From Pegea sp. RAD2-039 (lineage: Eukaryota > Chordata > Thaliacea > Salpida > Salpidae), in contig JAQGEQ010000380.1 in the NCBI GenBank assembly GCA_034620365.1, forward strand, positions 3,038,001 through 3,102,000: DNA of 64,000 nucleotides, read 5' to 3'. The translations under genes were made by a program, and so were the position numbers. Below, piece by piece: positions 1 to 11,794 of the stretch. The notes beneath the pieces were generated by a model. The model was not told the DNA's origin and searched no databases. It saw nothing but the letters and a program-made list of their open reading frames with translations. Positions within the stretch are counted from its first letter, which is position 1; every line of letters starts with the position of its first letter.

Positions 1-484
1 AAACTACTATAACTTGCGATTCTAAAAACTGATTTTCTTAAAAGGTTAATATTTTTTCTATATGCTGATATGACTTATTGATGAAGTTAATTTATTTATT
101 TGAACTTTTATCTTAAATTTTTTATTATTATTGGCTTTTTCTATAACTTTGAAGATTTTGTACAAATTGATATAATTTGTACACAAATTTTAAAACAATG
201 CAAAAATAATTTTATAAAATAGAAGGTGGTTACGATTGTGATTGGTCGTTTACTAATGAATCTGAAGAAAATGAGTTCAGAAAAGAAACTGTTTGATTTG
301 TAGACTTGTTTGTAAATCAACCATTATGTAATTTTATTTTTTTAAAGTTTGAGTGTCAAAATAAATCCATGAGTATTTGAATAAATATTCAAAGACCTTA
401 AAAATTAATAAAGAAGTGAAATAATGGTAAAAAACTAAAATGAAAAATATAACCTGTAGATTTTTATAAACATTGTCTATACTA
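1..484. other. AT-rich sequence, no gene seen
   Basis: I see no open reading frame with a recognisable motif, no tRNA and no clear repeat here. It leads into the truncated CR1-like LINE 3' end that follows. Confidence 0.5.
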
Positions 485-1205
485 ACTTTAATTAAATATT
501 ACTCATACTTCTTTATCAATTTTTTCAAATTGTACATACGTCCCATTCTTGAATACAATGTCAGTGCATGAATGCTATATCAAGTTGTTAGTACCAAAAA
601 ATTTAGTCTCCTTAGGCAACATTTGCCAGATTTTTATGCAGGAAACTTAATATTAAATACGATATTTATAAACATTGTCTCTGCTTCTTAAATTTAGATA
701 CTTTGGAAATTCTACGGATCAAATACGACTCGATTGTTATTTTTTAAATTATCCAATATTTAATTGACCTTCAGTTTGATGATTTCTTTTCTATTAGTCC
801 TTCCCTCAAGTTATATCAACTCAGATGACACACATTACGTCTTAATAAGCCCATATCACCTGGTACATTAAATAGAGCAAATTTTTTCTCATACCGCACA
901 ATTAGTACTTGGAACCAGCTGCCATCAGACATTGTAATGTCGAAGTCACTCGTGTTGTTCAAGAAGAAGTTGAACCGTTATAATGTTGCCAACATTGTCA
1001 TTTCTAAACTGTGATTTTTTCTTTTTTATATTATTAACATTCTATTTAATTGTTCACTTTTACATAGTTTGAGTGATATCGAAATGCCATGTGTTACAAC
1101 TTCTGCTTTCTATATTTTTGACTAAATAGATGTTATTTGTGAGAATGTTTCTCAGCGAGAGGTGCTCTCTTCAGGCATTTAGTGAAATAAATATATAAAA
1201 AAAAC
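485..1205 (+). mobile_element. CR1-like LINE, 5'-truncated 3' end
   Basis: The stretch matches the 3' part of the longer LINE at 15960-18545 almost base for base in places, for example the shared run around TTGTACATACGTCC and ATGCTATATCAAGTTGTT. It holds the end of the reverse-transcriptase frame in decayed form, then the 3' tail with the family signature GCGAGAGGTGCTCTCTTCAG and an A-rich, AATAAA-containing end. It is a dead copy, truncated at the 5' side as usual for target-primed integration. Confidence 0.75.
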
Positions 1206-1922
1206 TATTTTTGTGGTATCCATATATAATTTCAATTCTTTCTTGCTCGATCATTTTGAACGTTTGAATTAATTTGAATTAAAAAATTAATTTGACTAAA
1301 ATCTTATTAAATGATGTTAAATGTATTTCTTAGTTTTAATTGTTTACTAACAAATAAAAATTTCATTGCATTTATTTTTTTGCAAGAAATATGATGATTA
1401 TTTTAAACTTGTCAAAAATCGAAAAGCAAAAATAAGAATCTTACATGAGATTATATTTTATATCTAACACATTTTAAAACGCTTTAAATCTGTTTTCAAA
1501 CTTTGCATCTTTCGAAATTACATCAAGCACATATTATTGAATGATAATTTTAATATCGATTGAATATCAACAAAGTTTTTTTTTACAAATTCTTTGTCAT
1601 CAACCATACAATTCAATTTCTGACTTTAGCATCTAGACTACTATCATCATCATCAATTGATTTCTGAGTCGAACGATTTTCACTCATCTAATTGAAGAAA
1701 ATATTACTTTCTCGTTATTTTTGACAAGCAAACAGTAAAACCATTTAATTAAGATTATACAGTTTGAACTGTTTATTATGATTCTAAGACTCCGGGTAAG
1801 CCTAACAGATTTTAAATTATTGTTTATAAATTTCAAATAATTTATGTTTAAAATATAAATCAAGATACAAATGTCGGTTGAAAATATTCTATTTTCAATC
1901 AGATTACTTTATAGCAATTTAC
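1206..1922. other. Non-coding AT-rich stretch
   Basis: No coding frame or RNA gene is visible. By position it is the 3' flank of the minus-strand secreted-peptide gene that ends at 1923, so it may contain that gene's 3' untranslated exon. Confidence 0.4.
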
Positions 1923-2413
1923 TTACTTTGAAGTGACTGGATATGCCTTGCTCAATGCGTGAATAAATTTCAGTGTCTTTGTTGCTCCTATTTCCTTCTC
2001 TAACATCAAATAAGTTAAATCCACCATATTTTGGTACGTCAGAGACGCCTAAGACACAGTAATACAAATTTTTAGCTTCAAAATATTAGATCTTAAGCCA
2101 GATATGGGTTCATTTGCATAAAATATATTTATTTAAATTTTATGACTAATTTAAGCGCTAAGTTTTTATATACTTGGTAATGTTTTAGAAAAATGTTTTT
2201 GTCACTTTGCCCACTAGTCTTAATTTTTTTGTTTGTTACATTATTTCTTACAAGGAATCAAATTAAGATTTGCTTATTAAAACATTCATAAAACTGATAA
2301 AGTAAACCAACATCCAAATAGTCCTGAACATAGCTGGGTAGTGAACTCTTAGAAGCTGAAGTCATGTAGACGCAGCTTACTGCAACCAAAAGAAAAATAA
2401 TCTTCGAATTCAT
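1923..2413 (-). CDS. Divergent member of the small secreted-peptide family
   Basis: Two coding exons are visible on the minus strand. The first starts at the ATG at 2413 and encodes a signal peptide beginning MNSKIIFLLVAVSCVY, close to the MNTKVIIVLVAVCFVA of the plus-strand family. The last exon (2048 down to 1923) follows a TTAG acceptor and is exactly 126 bases including the stop, the same length as the last exon of the four plus-strand genes. Its 41 residues align with theirs without gaps, offset by one. About 11 of 38 positions are identical, including TY, a central G and the end pattern K-x-YPV. The exon junction is unresolved: a strong donor (GTAAGA near 2247) lies six bases after an in-frame stop, and a donor that keeps the frame (near 2311, GTTGGT) is weak. 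It is either a functional relative with a different splice pattern, a shorter 51-residue peptide, or a decaying copy. Confidence 0.55.
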
Positions 2414-4879
2414 CTTTATAATCCTTGGTAGTTTTACCTTACATAGAAGCCACAAAAATATCAGTTAAATACTAAGTTTGCAGTACATACATCAAACAAT
2501 TAGATACAACGATAAGAACAATAATAAAAAAGTCATAAAAAAGTTTAATTAATAATAAAATTTGTAAAGTTATTTATTAAGTAGCGATATTATTTAGTTA
2601 TTACTTGATTTAGAGCTAAAAGAATCTAGTTATTTTGATTTTAATAAAAACAAGCGAGGTGTATTTATATAAACTTACTTCTGCTATTATTGCAAAAGTC
2701 TTTGAAATAAATTACTTCTTGTTTTAATCTAAGGCAATTAACATTATCTCTTACCTTTCTATATGTTTTCTTCCTCAATTAACATCAAGCAATTAATACT
2801 AGTTTTTACTTTAACTGTTGATTTCTTTATCATTTCTTCAAATGTGATTTTAAACAGTTATTTATGTCACTATTATCTTTTTTTGTTATATTTATTCGAA
2901 TGATAAAAGTTCGAAATCTTACTGGTACATCACATCAACAAAACTGTATGCAAGTAATTGAAAGCTTATCAAAAAGTATTTGATCACAGCCAAATTTAAA
3001 AAAATAATTTTTTCTCTTGAGAATATAAGTAAATTATTCTAACTTAAAAATAATTGACTTGGTTGAATTGGTTTATTAAAATTTCAACCGTAAATGAATC
3101 AAATAAAAATTTTTGAGTCATTGCTATACACTTACTGAACTAGAAGCTATTTTTCCTTATAAGGTTTGTTTGTTTAAAGCATAAAAGGTGAGCATTTTTA
3201 AGGGTTTATTTATTAGTAGTGTGTTTGCCATCTTAAATATAAATGGTAACGATTTATCTCTAAGAAAATTAATTATACACAAGGTCTCTTACTGAAAATG
3301 CTTAATCACTGGCTAATAGATATTCATAGTTATCTATTATGTGACAAAATTTAACATCATTGTTTAACATGTGTATATCACTATCATGAAAAATAGTTTT
3401 AAATAAATTTATTACAAGTTCTTAATTAAAAATCCGTCATAAGTAGTTTTAACAAGCTAACCACGGATAAACACAATCACCTATCTAGTTATTAGGTCTA
3501 GTTATACCATATTATCTAATATACTTTTTTTTTAAATAGTTGAATAATTGAATATGAAAACTCTATTAAAGATGTTATTTAAATGAAATAATTGTCTAAC
3601 TCGTCAATAAAAAGCGTTATAAAAATGTTGTTATATTTACTATTTGACTAGACAATATGATTTAGCAAAATTCAAGAATGGTATTTTAGTTAATCATAAG
3701 CTGCTAATGAAATTTTTAATAACTAATTTTTAAAAATAATTATTAGGCTTTTAAAAAAGCACTGAAAAAATGAGTTTTTTGTATAGTTACAAACTATAAG
3801 GCTTTTTTTTATTTTTTCTAAGTAACCATGGGTTAATTCCATCAAATCATTCATGAAGTAATTAAACTTGAGACAAAGTTGAAGTTTTAAACGATAGATC
3901 TATGCTAAGACAATCACTTAGAAATACCTTAAGGAAGTAATTTTCAACTTACTCGAAGTACTATTCAGTTTGTACTAAAGGAAATACGCCAGCTTTATAA
4001 GTTCATAACAATATCAAACCTAAAAAAGTTCTAATAAACGTTTCTTAGCTAGTTTTTGGCTGTTTAAACTAAAAAGTGAAGTAGAAACTTATAAATTTTA
4101 GCTTCAATTTTATTTTCAAATTCAATTAATAGGCTTACAACAATGAAATTATAATGTTGTCTAAAACAAAAAAATAAACTTTAAGTATTCATAAGTATCG
4201 ACAACTTCTGCAAGATGTAAATAACTTGAGAGCCTCATTAAAATTTTGGTAATTCTCAACTATATATAAGAATAGGTTTTTAAATGTAGAAGAAGCACCT
4301 CTGTTCTGAATTATACCTTACAACTCCTAAGTTATGAGCTACAACAAATTCCCAGAAATAAATAATTGATAAAATAAATCATAAATAAATAATATAATTT
4401 TAAGACGTATAATATGTGCAATTTTATTCAGTGAATATAAAGAATGAATCGAACAAAATCGATCTTCAGAAATGTTGATAGAACCTGATTTAGAAACGCT
4501 AACGATTTAATGTTAATTTTAATAAGACATAATTATAAAAATTGTTTGTACATATTCCTGTTATTAGTTTATAAGTATTGCTCAACAAAGTTATTGAATA
4601 ATTAACCACTCATATTATTAATAAAATATATTTCTAATGCATTCTTGATACTGATAATGATTAAAGTCTTAAAGCTTCAACAGAACAATAACATTTTATC
4701 TGGCTTTAAAGGATTTTTAAATTAAAGCCAACTATTAGAAACCGTAATTAATTACAACAAATCAAGAAATTATAATGAAAAAAATTGATATGTTTACAAA
4801 TGGATTTAAAAACAGAAATCACGAACATATTATAATATTATTCTCTCTAACTGATTGGTGACTCTCCAATTGTAAAGAA
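2414..4879. other. AT-rich intergenic region
   Basis: This is about 2.5 kb between the divergently placed minus-strand peptide gene and the first promoter block of the plus-strand family. I see no coding frame with recognisable motifs, no tRNA and no repeat with an obvious second copy in the window. It should hold the promoter of the minus-strand gene near 2420-2600, but no clear TATA box is evident. Confidence 0.4.
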
Positions 4880-5230
4880 TAGCGGTAATCAGCTGCTCTA
4901 CTTTCTTTCAATTAAGTAAACTATCTTCTTTCAATTGCAACTGACTTCCTAATATATATTTCAGTCTTACCTTACACAATAAAGATTTAACAATTAGATA
5001 CAATGGAAGTATTATTCGACTAAATGAGGTTTTAATACAAACACCATTAAGTTTTTAATTGATAAATTGACAAAACCTGAATAGTTTAAATAGCTGGACT
5101 GTATCGACTAAATTCATAAGCACAAAATTTTGTGAAAGACAGTAATAGTGTATAAAAACTTGAACTTTTCAGAATAACATCAGACTTTATGCAGTCACTT
5201 TTGAAATAGAAGTTAATATTGAAAAACAAA
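4880..5230 (+). promoter_or_regulatory. Conserved family promoter block, copy 1
   Basis: About 340 bases are repeated upstream of all four peptide genes. They include CTTTCAATTGCAACTGACTT, a run ending GTTTAAATAGCTG and a TATA box (TATAAAA, 5151-5157). The TATA box lies 131 bases before the ATG here, against 429-430 bases in the other three copies, so copy 1 has lost about 298 bases of leader or intron. The acceptor-like TTTACAG right before the coding exon (ends 5275) is present in every copy, so a leader exon is likely, but I cannot place its donor with confidence. Confidence 0.65.
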
Positions 5231-5281
5231 AGGAAAGTTGACTTTTAATTCACTCATTACTCAATTGATTTACAGATAAAA

Positions 5282-5642
5282 ATGAACACAAAAGTTATTA
5301 TTGTTTTGGTTGCTGTCTGCTTCGTTGCCTTGTCCCAGGGTTGCCATCAAGGATCGTAAGTTTTTGGTCATTTTATTTCAAAGTTCTGTTAAATCATGAC
5401 AATATATTCAAAATGCTTTAAATTTACAGAGTTAATAGTGCTACTGCTATCAACGGCGATTCTGTAAGTAAGCAAAGATTCTATAGACATAAATTAAAAA
5501 GAAATCTTAATTTCAGTTCGATGATGCTACCTATGATCAAGTTCTTGCAAAACTCTTCAACCAACTAGTCAAACGAGTTGGAGTTGCTAACGCTAAGAAG
5601 CTTGTAACTGATCTTACTAAAAAATATCCAGTTCAAGGATAA
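5282..5642 (+). CDS. Small secreted peptide, family copy 1
   Basis: Three coding exons (5282-5355, 5430-5463, 5517-5642) join to 77 residues. Residues 1-20 are a signal peptide (MNTKVIIVLVAVCFVALSQG). The mature part starts with a lone Cys (CHQGS), has a short polar linker from exon 2, and ends in a 41-residue exon 3 domain rich in Lys and Leu that could form amphipathic helices and ends KKYPVQG. Introns are 74 and 53 bases. A further intron starts one base after the stop (GTATGT at 5644) and its acceptor is at 5869, with ATTAAA near 5951. I do not recognise the family. Size, signal peptide, mild positive charge and tandem copies fit an antimicrobial, salivary or venom-type secreted peptide, but that is inference only. 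Exons and introns are nearly identical to copy 2. Confidence 0.85.
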
Positions 5643-6262
5643 GGTATGTTGTAAAATTAAATACTGTTTCAAGTGATAACTTGATAAATATTTACGATAA
5701 AAAACTAACGAGTTTGGTAGTCAGAAAAATTAGGTTTTAAAACATTAATCATCATTTGTTGAAACTGTAATGTTTAATTGTACAAACTTACTTTTTTATG
5801 TTTTTACAAGCTATTAAAAACAAATAGTAAAATCAACAAAATTGTATTGACACTCATTTTATTTTTCAGTTTCGAGCTCAATGCATTTATACAATCTATA
5901 CCAGTTCACACATGAAATTGTTATTTTAAATGTATTTATGCTATCTCATCATTAAAAGCAAACACTTTGTACTTTTGAAAATTTGTTTTTGAATTTTTGA
6001 GTATTTGTAGAATGATTCAGTATTAGTATTCACCTAGATATAATTTATAAGCTTTAATTTTGTGATAAAACTTTATAATGAAGAAAAACTAGAGAAAGTT
6101 ATTTTGCTTTGGAGTTTCTATGAGTAGGTGAAAACTTCACTAAAATTCTGGCAAAGATTTAGAGTTCATAGCATATCTGGCATTAGATCATTTACTTTAT
6201 GTTCCTTAAATTCAAATTACTTTAATTTTGTTAGAGATAGAAACAACAAAAAGTATAACTCA
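5643..6262 (+). other. 3' untranslated intron, last exon and duplicated flank of copy 1
   Basis: It holds the 3' untranslated intron (5644-5869), the terminal exon with ATTAAA near 5951, and flank that matches 11049-11680 nearly base for base. The identity to copy 2 stops near 6262 (AACTCAAAAT), which marks one edge of the duplicated segment. Confidence 0.6.
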
Positions 6263-6579
6263 AAATGTTTTGGCCTCTTGGCTATTATTTTTACAGTCTA
6301 AATTCTCTTTATTATAATTTTAAAGTCGGTTTTCTTCTGCAGTATATAAAGTGACTTTTAACAAGTTGATGCAAGAATTGGCTCTCTTGATAACTCTAAG
6401 GACTTTACTGATGCAGAGCAATTACCTTTTTTTAACAGGGATTTCCGTCATACTTTGAGGTCTGCAAGGAATTTATTCAATTTTTTTCCTTTTTATTATT
6501 CAACAAAATTATTCTGTGAAAACAACCTTTTATATAATGGTTCATTCAAATAAATAAGGCGCTAACACAACGATAAACA

Positions 6580-8000
6580 TATTGAAGATACGCAATAACT
6601 ACCAACAAGCCTATGACCGAATGATAGTCATTCAAACTTCAGTGTCATTCAACACATTTACGTCTGCGGTGAAATACTTTACTGGTTTACATTTCAAATA
6701 TATCACATTCTACCTGATCAAACAATTGAACCAAACAGTAAAGATCGCAGATTGTCCCATTACATCGGTGTACATCGGGTTAGCCTCCAGCAGTATTACT
6801 CAGGAGTATCTCCATCATGGTGCCCATTTCATATCAAACTCACCGCCTAATTCTTCTCATAGAGAACTAATGGACCTTATCCAAAAATTTACAAACTCAT
6901 CATCATGAGTCAAAAACGTCTCTGCGCTCAGTGCAACGACTTGGATTTGTAAGGGGATGAAGATCCATCAGAAGTTTCAAAAGCTCCAGATCAGTATTCA
7001 TTTGATCTCTTTCCATCCAATAACCCCGAAAACTCTTCTACTTTATATACTGCGATTCGTTTAAAGTCGTTTTTGTGTCTCCAATGCACTTAAGAACTGT
7101 GGGTGGTACGGTGTTATTCTACAAAAAACTTGCATACTTTATAAAAGGACAACGCGAAATGCAACCATGAAAAAGATAGAAAGGATATTCCAGCGCTACA
7201 AAGTATGTTGTCCCGCTTCCACTATCTTCTCTTCCGTCGTGGTTGCAACAAATTCTACGGAATTCACTATTATTTTTCGGGAAAACATTTATATCTTTCC
7301 CGTCGTGATTTGTGATTGCGTCAGTTTTGCTCTTCCTCGTAGCGAGAAAGATTAAGCCTCCTTCTTGATCCCTTTTTAGATCCAGAAGAGCTTATTGTTT
7401 GTGCCTTAGACCATGGAGTAAAATCTCTTATTATGCTTTCCTTCTTTAGCTTTTCTACTTCTTAAACATTAGAGAGTCCAGATGCTCTTTTATTAAGCTA
7501 AGTAGCACACGAAAATCCAGTTCTGAGCTTCGCCATCATCGCATCTCTTCTCTTGTTTCTTTTCCTAGGCTGACTCTTAGATGACCAAATATTAACATCA
7601 CACGAAAGAATATAATGTCCTCTCTGCTCACCTCTAAAACAATTGTCATGACAATTTCGTGTTTGTTTCTTCATTACATCTTTAGTGTGTATCACTAAAT
7701 CATCTTTTGGATCTCCTAGCTCAAGCACAACATTTTCATGAATTTTAAGGAAGTCCCTTCCAAGCACCAACTCAACGCCAGGGCTTTCCATGAAAAACAG
7801 ACGTATACTTCTGAACTGATTTTTTCAGCAGAAAGAGGTTGACTTTGCAAAAATCTTTAGTTTTCATATCTTTGATGGCTAAAACATTTCCATATTAAAT
7901 GGATATTTAATCTTGCAATCTCTGAAATTATGATTAACCTTTACATTTACAAAGCTCCTCGAAGACCTAGTATCTATAAGAGCTTTAAATAAATTCCTCA
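6580..8000 (-). mobile_element. LTR retroelement fossil (Ty3/Gypsy-like), unit 1
   Basis: On the minus strand, coding-like remains include a piece resembling a retroelement aspartic-protease tail (GVELVLGRDFLKIHENVV). A stretch near 6700-6790 matches 11800-11885 of the second fossil. The element is old and broken with many breaks. No terminal repeats are recognisable. It lies in the spacer between peptide genes 1 and 2. The Ty3/Gypsy assignment rests on the protease-like piece here and the zinc-knuckle piece in the second copy. Confidence 0.5.
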
Positions 8001-8219
8001 AATAATTTCCCTAGACATTAATTTTAAGTCATTCCAAAAAGTGGCATGAGGAAATTAGTATTTATCAAGTAACGACATATCATTGTATTTATCATCGATA
8101 GTTCATTTAAATTTAAAGAGATGAAGATTTCCAAATCTATAAAGACATTAGGAAACTGTACTGTTATTCAAATAAAAGTATGTTGAATCTTTGTTAGAGG
8201 TTGGTGTTTTATTTTTTGA

Positions 8220-9780
8220 AAGGTGAAAACATTTGTTGGTAACAAGCTTAAGTTGCCTCGATTAAATCCAAAGATTAGCTGAATTTAAAGACGTTTAAGG
8301 AGCAACTAATTGAAACTAGAGTTTGGCATCGTCGGCAAAGTCATTAAATTTGCCGAACTATTCAGTGATTGAGAACTGCCTATAATATCATTGATATAAA
8401 TATTGAAAAGAAGAGAACCAATAATGCTGTTTTGAGGAAGACCATTGATATTCTAAATGATACCTGACAAAGTTTTATTAATTAAGAATTGTTGTTGTCT
8501 ATGTTTAAGAAATTGCGTAATCAAAGAGACTAAAGTGGGATTAATGTTAAAATATCCTAGAGTTCATTTATTACTTTTTAATTGAAAATAATCAATTAAA
8601 AAACTCGGCAGAAGCTACTAGATGGAGAAATTGGTTGGTAATATAGTGGTTTATATCTGTTTCCTTTTTTATGAGCTAATTTAATGATGAAACTCATCAA
8701 TTGTGAAGGAACGCTAATTGAAGATAGTTAAAAATCAAAGGCATGTAATACAGATTGTATTTTAGAATAAATGAATTTCTAAATTATGTAGTATAGAACT
8801 TTATAAGGTGTTCGAATTAGATTTTCCTCATTATTGTGAACGACAGTGAAAACGTGAAATTCTGTGACACCAAAACTATCTTTAAGATTAGAGTTCTTTG
8901 CTTTAAGAATAATGTTTTTACATTCGTTGTCTTTACCTTTTACATTTGATTTCATGAATGCTTTTACTGGAGCTTTAGTTTAAATTATTTAAAATCACTG
9001 AGATACAAATTTTTGTTTCATCAATAAGAGGTCTTATTGATACGCAAGAGTATAATTTGGATTTAACAAATTTATGTGATGAGCCGCTGACACAAAATTC
9101 ACTTTCCTTATAGTCGTGCGCCTTATTAATTTCAATTTCATATTGTTTACACTTAAACGTTTATTTTGCTTTTTATAAGGTTTCGTTATTAGTTTGACTT
9201 TGTTGTATAATACATGTTTTTCATTTAACAAGTCTTTAATGTGTGGTAAAGTTTTAGTACGATTGGTGTAGATAGGAGCTTTTGCTGAGAAACATATTTT
9301 GTTCAAATTGGTCAGACCTTTTATGAAATAATCATAAAGTGTGGCTGTAAGATTGTAAATAATGTACTTACACTTAGAAGAGGATATAGAGTTGCTGATT
9401 TTTCGGAATTGGCTCTATAGAAGTTAGATTAGTCCATATCATCATTGAAGGTATGTAATAAGGATTTAAATCGAACTTTAAAAGAAGTAACAAAGTAATT
9501 GAGGAGCAAGAAAATGAAGGATTAAATGAACAGAATAACATTTTGTTAACTTCTTGGATGCTACACAATAAAAGATCTAAACTGTGACTTTTTGAATGAG
9601 AGAATTAATTATTATATTGAGTTAGAGATTTAGTAGTTGCAAGATTGTGAAAAGTGTCATATAAAGAATCGTTGAAATATAAAGGTTATAAGAGAAGTTA
9701 TAAAGACTGCAGTTTCTTTGTGTTCGAAGGATAGAGTTGGTATACAGTCATCTACCTGAAGAAAAGATTTTTATGAAATA
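8220..9780 (-). mobile_element. LINE fragment with endonuclease end and reverse transcriptase
   Basis: Read on the minus strand, 9540-9650 gives SHSLDLLLCSIQE, typical of the end of an APE-type LINE endonuclease. The segment at 9034-9306 resembles the linker before the reverse transcriptase. The segment near 8340-8460 gives GLPQNSIIGSLLFNIYINDI, the RT motif that precedes the catalytic YADD box. Frames are interrupted, so this is a dead copy. It is a different LINE from the CR1-like 3' ends elsewhere. Part of it recurs at 13060-13375. Confidence 0.6.
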
Positions 9781-9984
9781 TTTCCAGGGTTGGAAATATA
9801 CTCAACAAGTAACAACTGCTTTATTTCCATGTTTTATTTAATTGGGTTTTTTGCAGTTGTGTTTTTACAGTAAAAAATCCTAGAACATTTGGTAAGAACG
9901 CATGACAAAAATTTTGGAATTAAACTAAATATTTATAGGAATTAAAAAAAAACATAATCTAAAAACATTAATTCAGTTCTAATT

Positions 9985-10340
9985 AGTTCAATTTAAAAGC
10001 TGCCCTACTTTCTTTCAATTAAGTTAAATTACTTTTATTCAATTGCAACTGACTTCCTAATATATATTTCAGTTTTACATTACACAATAGAGTTTTAACA
10101 ATTGGATGTAAGAGAAGTATTATTTGACTAAATGAGGTTTTAATACAAACACCATTAAGTTTTTAATTAATAAATCGGCAAAACTTGAATAGTTTAAATA
10201 GCTGGACTGTCTCGACTAAAGTCATTAGCACACAATTTTGTGAAAGATAGTATTGTCGTATAAAAACTTGAACTTTTCAAAGTAACATCAGACTTTATGC
10301 AGTCACTTTTGAAATAGAAGTTAATATTGAAAAACAAAAA
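9985..10340 (+). promoter_or_regulatory. Conserved family promoter block, copy 2
   Basis: It has the same order of motifs as copy 1: CTAATTAGTTCAATT, the CTTTCAATTAAG and TTCAATTGCAACTGACTT runs, GTTTAAATAGCTGGACTG, then TATAAAA at 10259-10265, 429 bases before the ATG. The 10340-10680 stretch between TATA region and coding exon matches copies 3 and 4 and ends in the TTTACAG acceptor, so it probably contains a leader intron. Confidence 0.65.
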
Positions 10341-10687
10341 GCAACATTCGTGATTGTATTGAGTATTTTTGTTTAAAAAACTCGGCTGCTTATGACAGAT
10401 GTTGGTAATATTAGTCTATTTGTAGAAACAATCAATAAATATAGAATAAGCTTGATCCTTTTCAAAACTTTCTTATTGTCGTTATTTATTTAGTTTTTAC
10501 TGTTAAAATGTACTTATAAACAGACAACAGATTTATTAAAAACTGAAAACGGTTTAAAGTCAGGAAAATATTTAAACAAAAGTATCAAGAATAGTTTTCT
10601 TCAATGCAAAATGCATAAAGTTTTCTATTTGAAAACATAAATTTGACTTTTAATTTACTTATTTTTCAATTGATTTACAGATAAAAA

Positions 10688-11048
10688 ATGAACACAAAAG
10701 TTATTATTGTTTTGGTTGCTGTCTGCTTCGTTGCCTTGTCCCAGGGTTGCCATCAAGGATCGTAAGTTTTTGGTCATTTTATTTCAAAGTTCTGTTAAAT
10801 CATGACAATATATTCAAAATGCTTTAAATTTACAGAGTTAATAGTGCTACTGCTATCAACGGCGATTCTGTAAGTAAGCAAAGATTCTATAGACATAAAT
10901 TAAAAAGAAATCTTAATTTCAGTTCGATGATGCTACCTATGATCAAGTTCTTGCAAAACTCTTCAACCAACTAGTCAAACGAGTTGGAGTTGCTAACGCT
11001 AAGAAGCTTGTAACTGATCTTACTAAAAAATATCCAGTTCAAGGATAA
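10688..11048 (+). CDS. Small secreted peptide, family copy 2
   Basis: Exons 10688-10761, 10836-10869 and 10923-11048 encode 77 residues identical to copy 1, with identical intron 1 and 2 sequence. The signal peptide, single mature Cys, exon 2 linker (VNSATAINGDS) and the Lys/Leu-rich C-terminal domain are all present. The intron one base after the stop is kept (GTATGT at 11050). Near-identity to copy 1 across introns and 3' flank points to a very recent duplication or gene conversion. The upstream spacer differs, because copy 1 lacks about 298 bases that copies 2-4 keep. Confidence 0.85.
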
Positions 11049-11794
11049 GGTATGTTGTAAAATTAAATACTGTTTCAAGTGATAACTTGATAAATATTTA
11101 CGATAAAAAACTAACGAGTTTGGTAGTCAGAAAAATTAGGTTTTAAAACATTAATCATCATTTGTTGAAACTGTAATGTTTAATTGTACAAACTTACTTT
11201 TTTATGTTTTTACAAGCTATTAAAAACAAATAGTAAAATCAACAAAATTGTATTGACACTCATTTTATTTTTCAGTTTCGAGCTCAATGCATTTATACAA
11301 TCTATACCAGTTCACACATGAAATTGTTATTTTAAATGTATTTATGCTATCTCATCATTAAAAGCAAACACTTTGTACTTTTGAAAATTTGTTTTTGAAT
11401 TTTTGAGTATTTGTAGAATGATTCAGTATTAGTATTCACCTAGATATAATTTATAAGCTTTAATTTTGTGATTACAACTTTATAATGAAGAAAAACTAGA
11501 GAAAGTAATTTTGCTTTGGAGTTTCTATGAGTAGGTGAAAACTTCACTAAAATTCTGGCAAAGATTTAGAGTTCATAGCATATCTGGCATCAGATCATTT
11601 ACTTTATGTTCATTAAATTCAAATTACTTTAACTTTGTTAGAGATAGAAACAACGAAAAGTTTAACTCAAAATAATACGTGAAATTTTTCAATTATTGCT
11701 TTTAAAAATTTCAAATGATTTATTTCTGAGGGAACCTTATTTCAAAAAATGTCAGAAAAGTACTTGGAAGGACTTTCTACAATCTTTTTGATAT
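11049..11794 (+). other. 3' untranslated intron, last exon and flank of copy 2
   Basis: It mirrors 5643-6262, including the ATTAAA signal near 11357. After about 11675 the match to unit 1 breaks and unrelated AT-rich sequence leads into the LTR fossil. Confidence 0.6.

Noticed and set aside
6582-6908. Plus-strand frame of 108 codons.
   Set aside because: It overlaps the minus-strand element fossil, has no signal peptide or domain, and the homologous spacer in unit 2 does not keep it.
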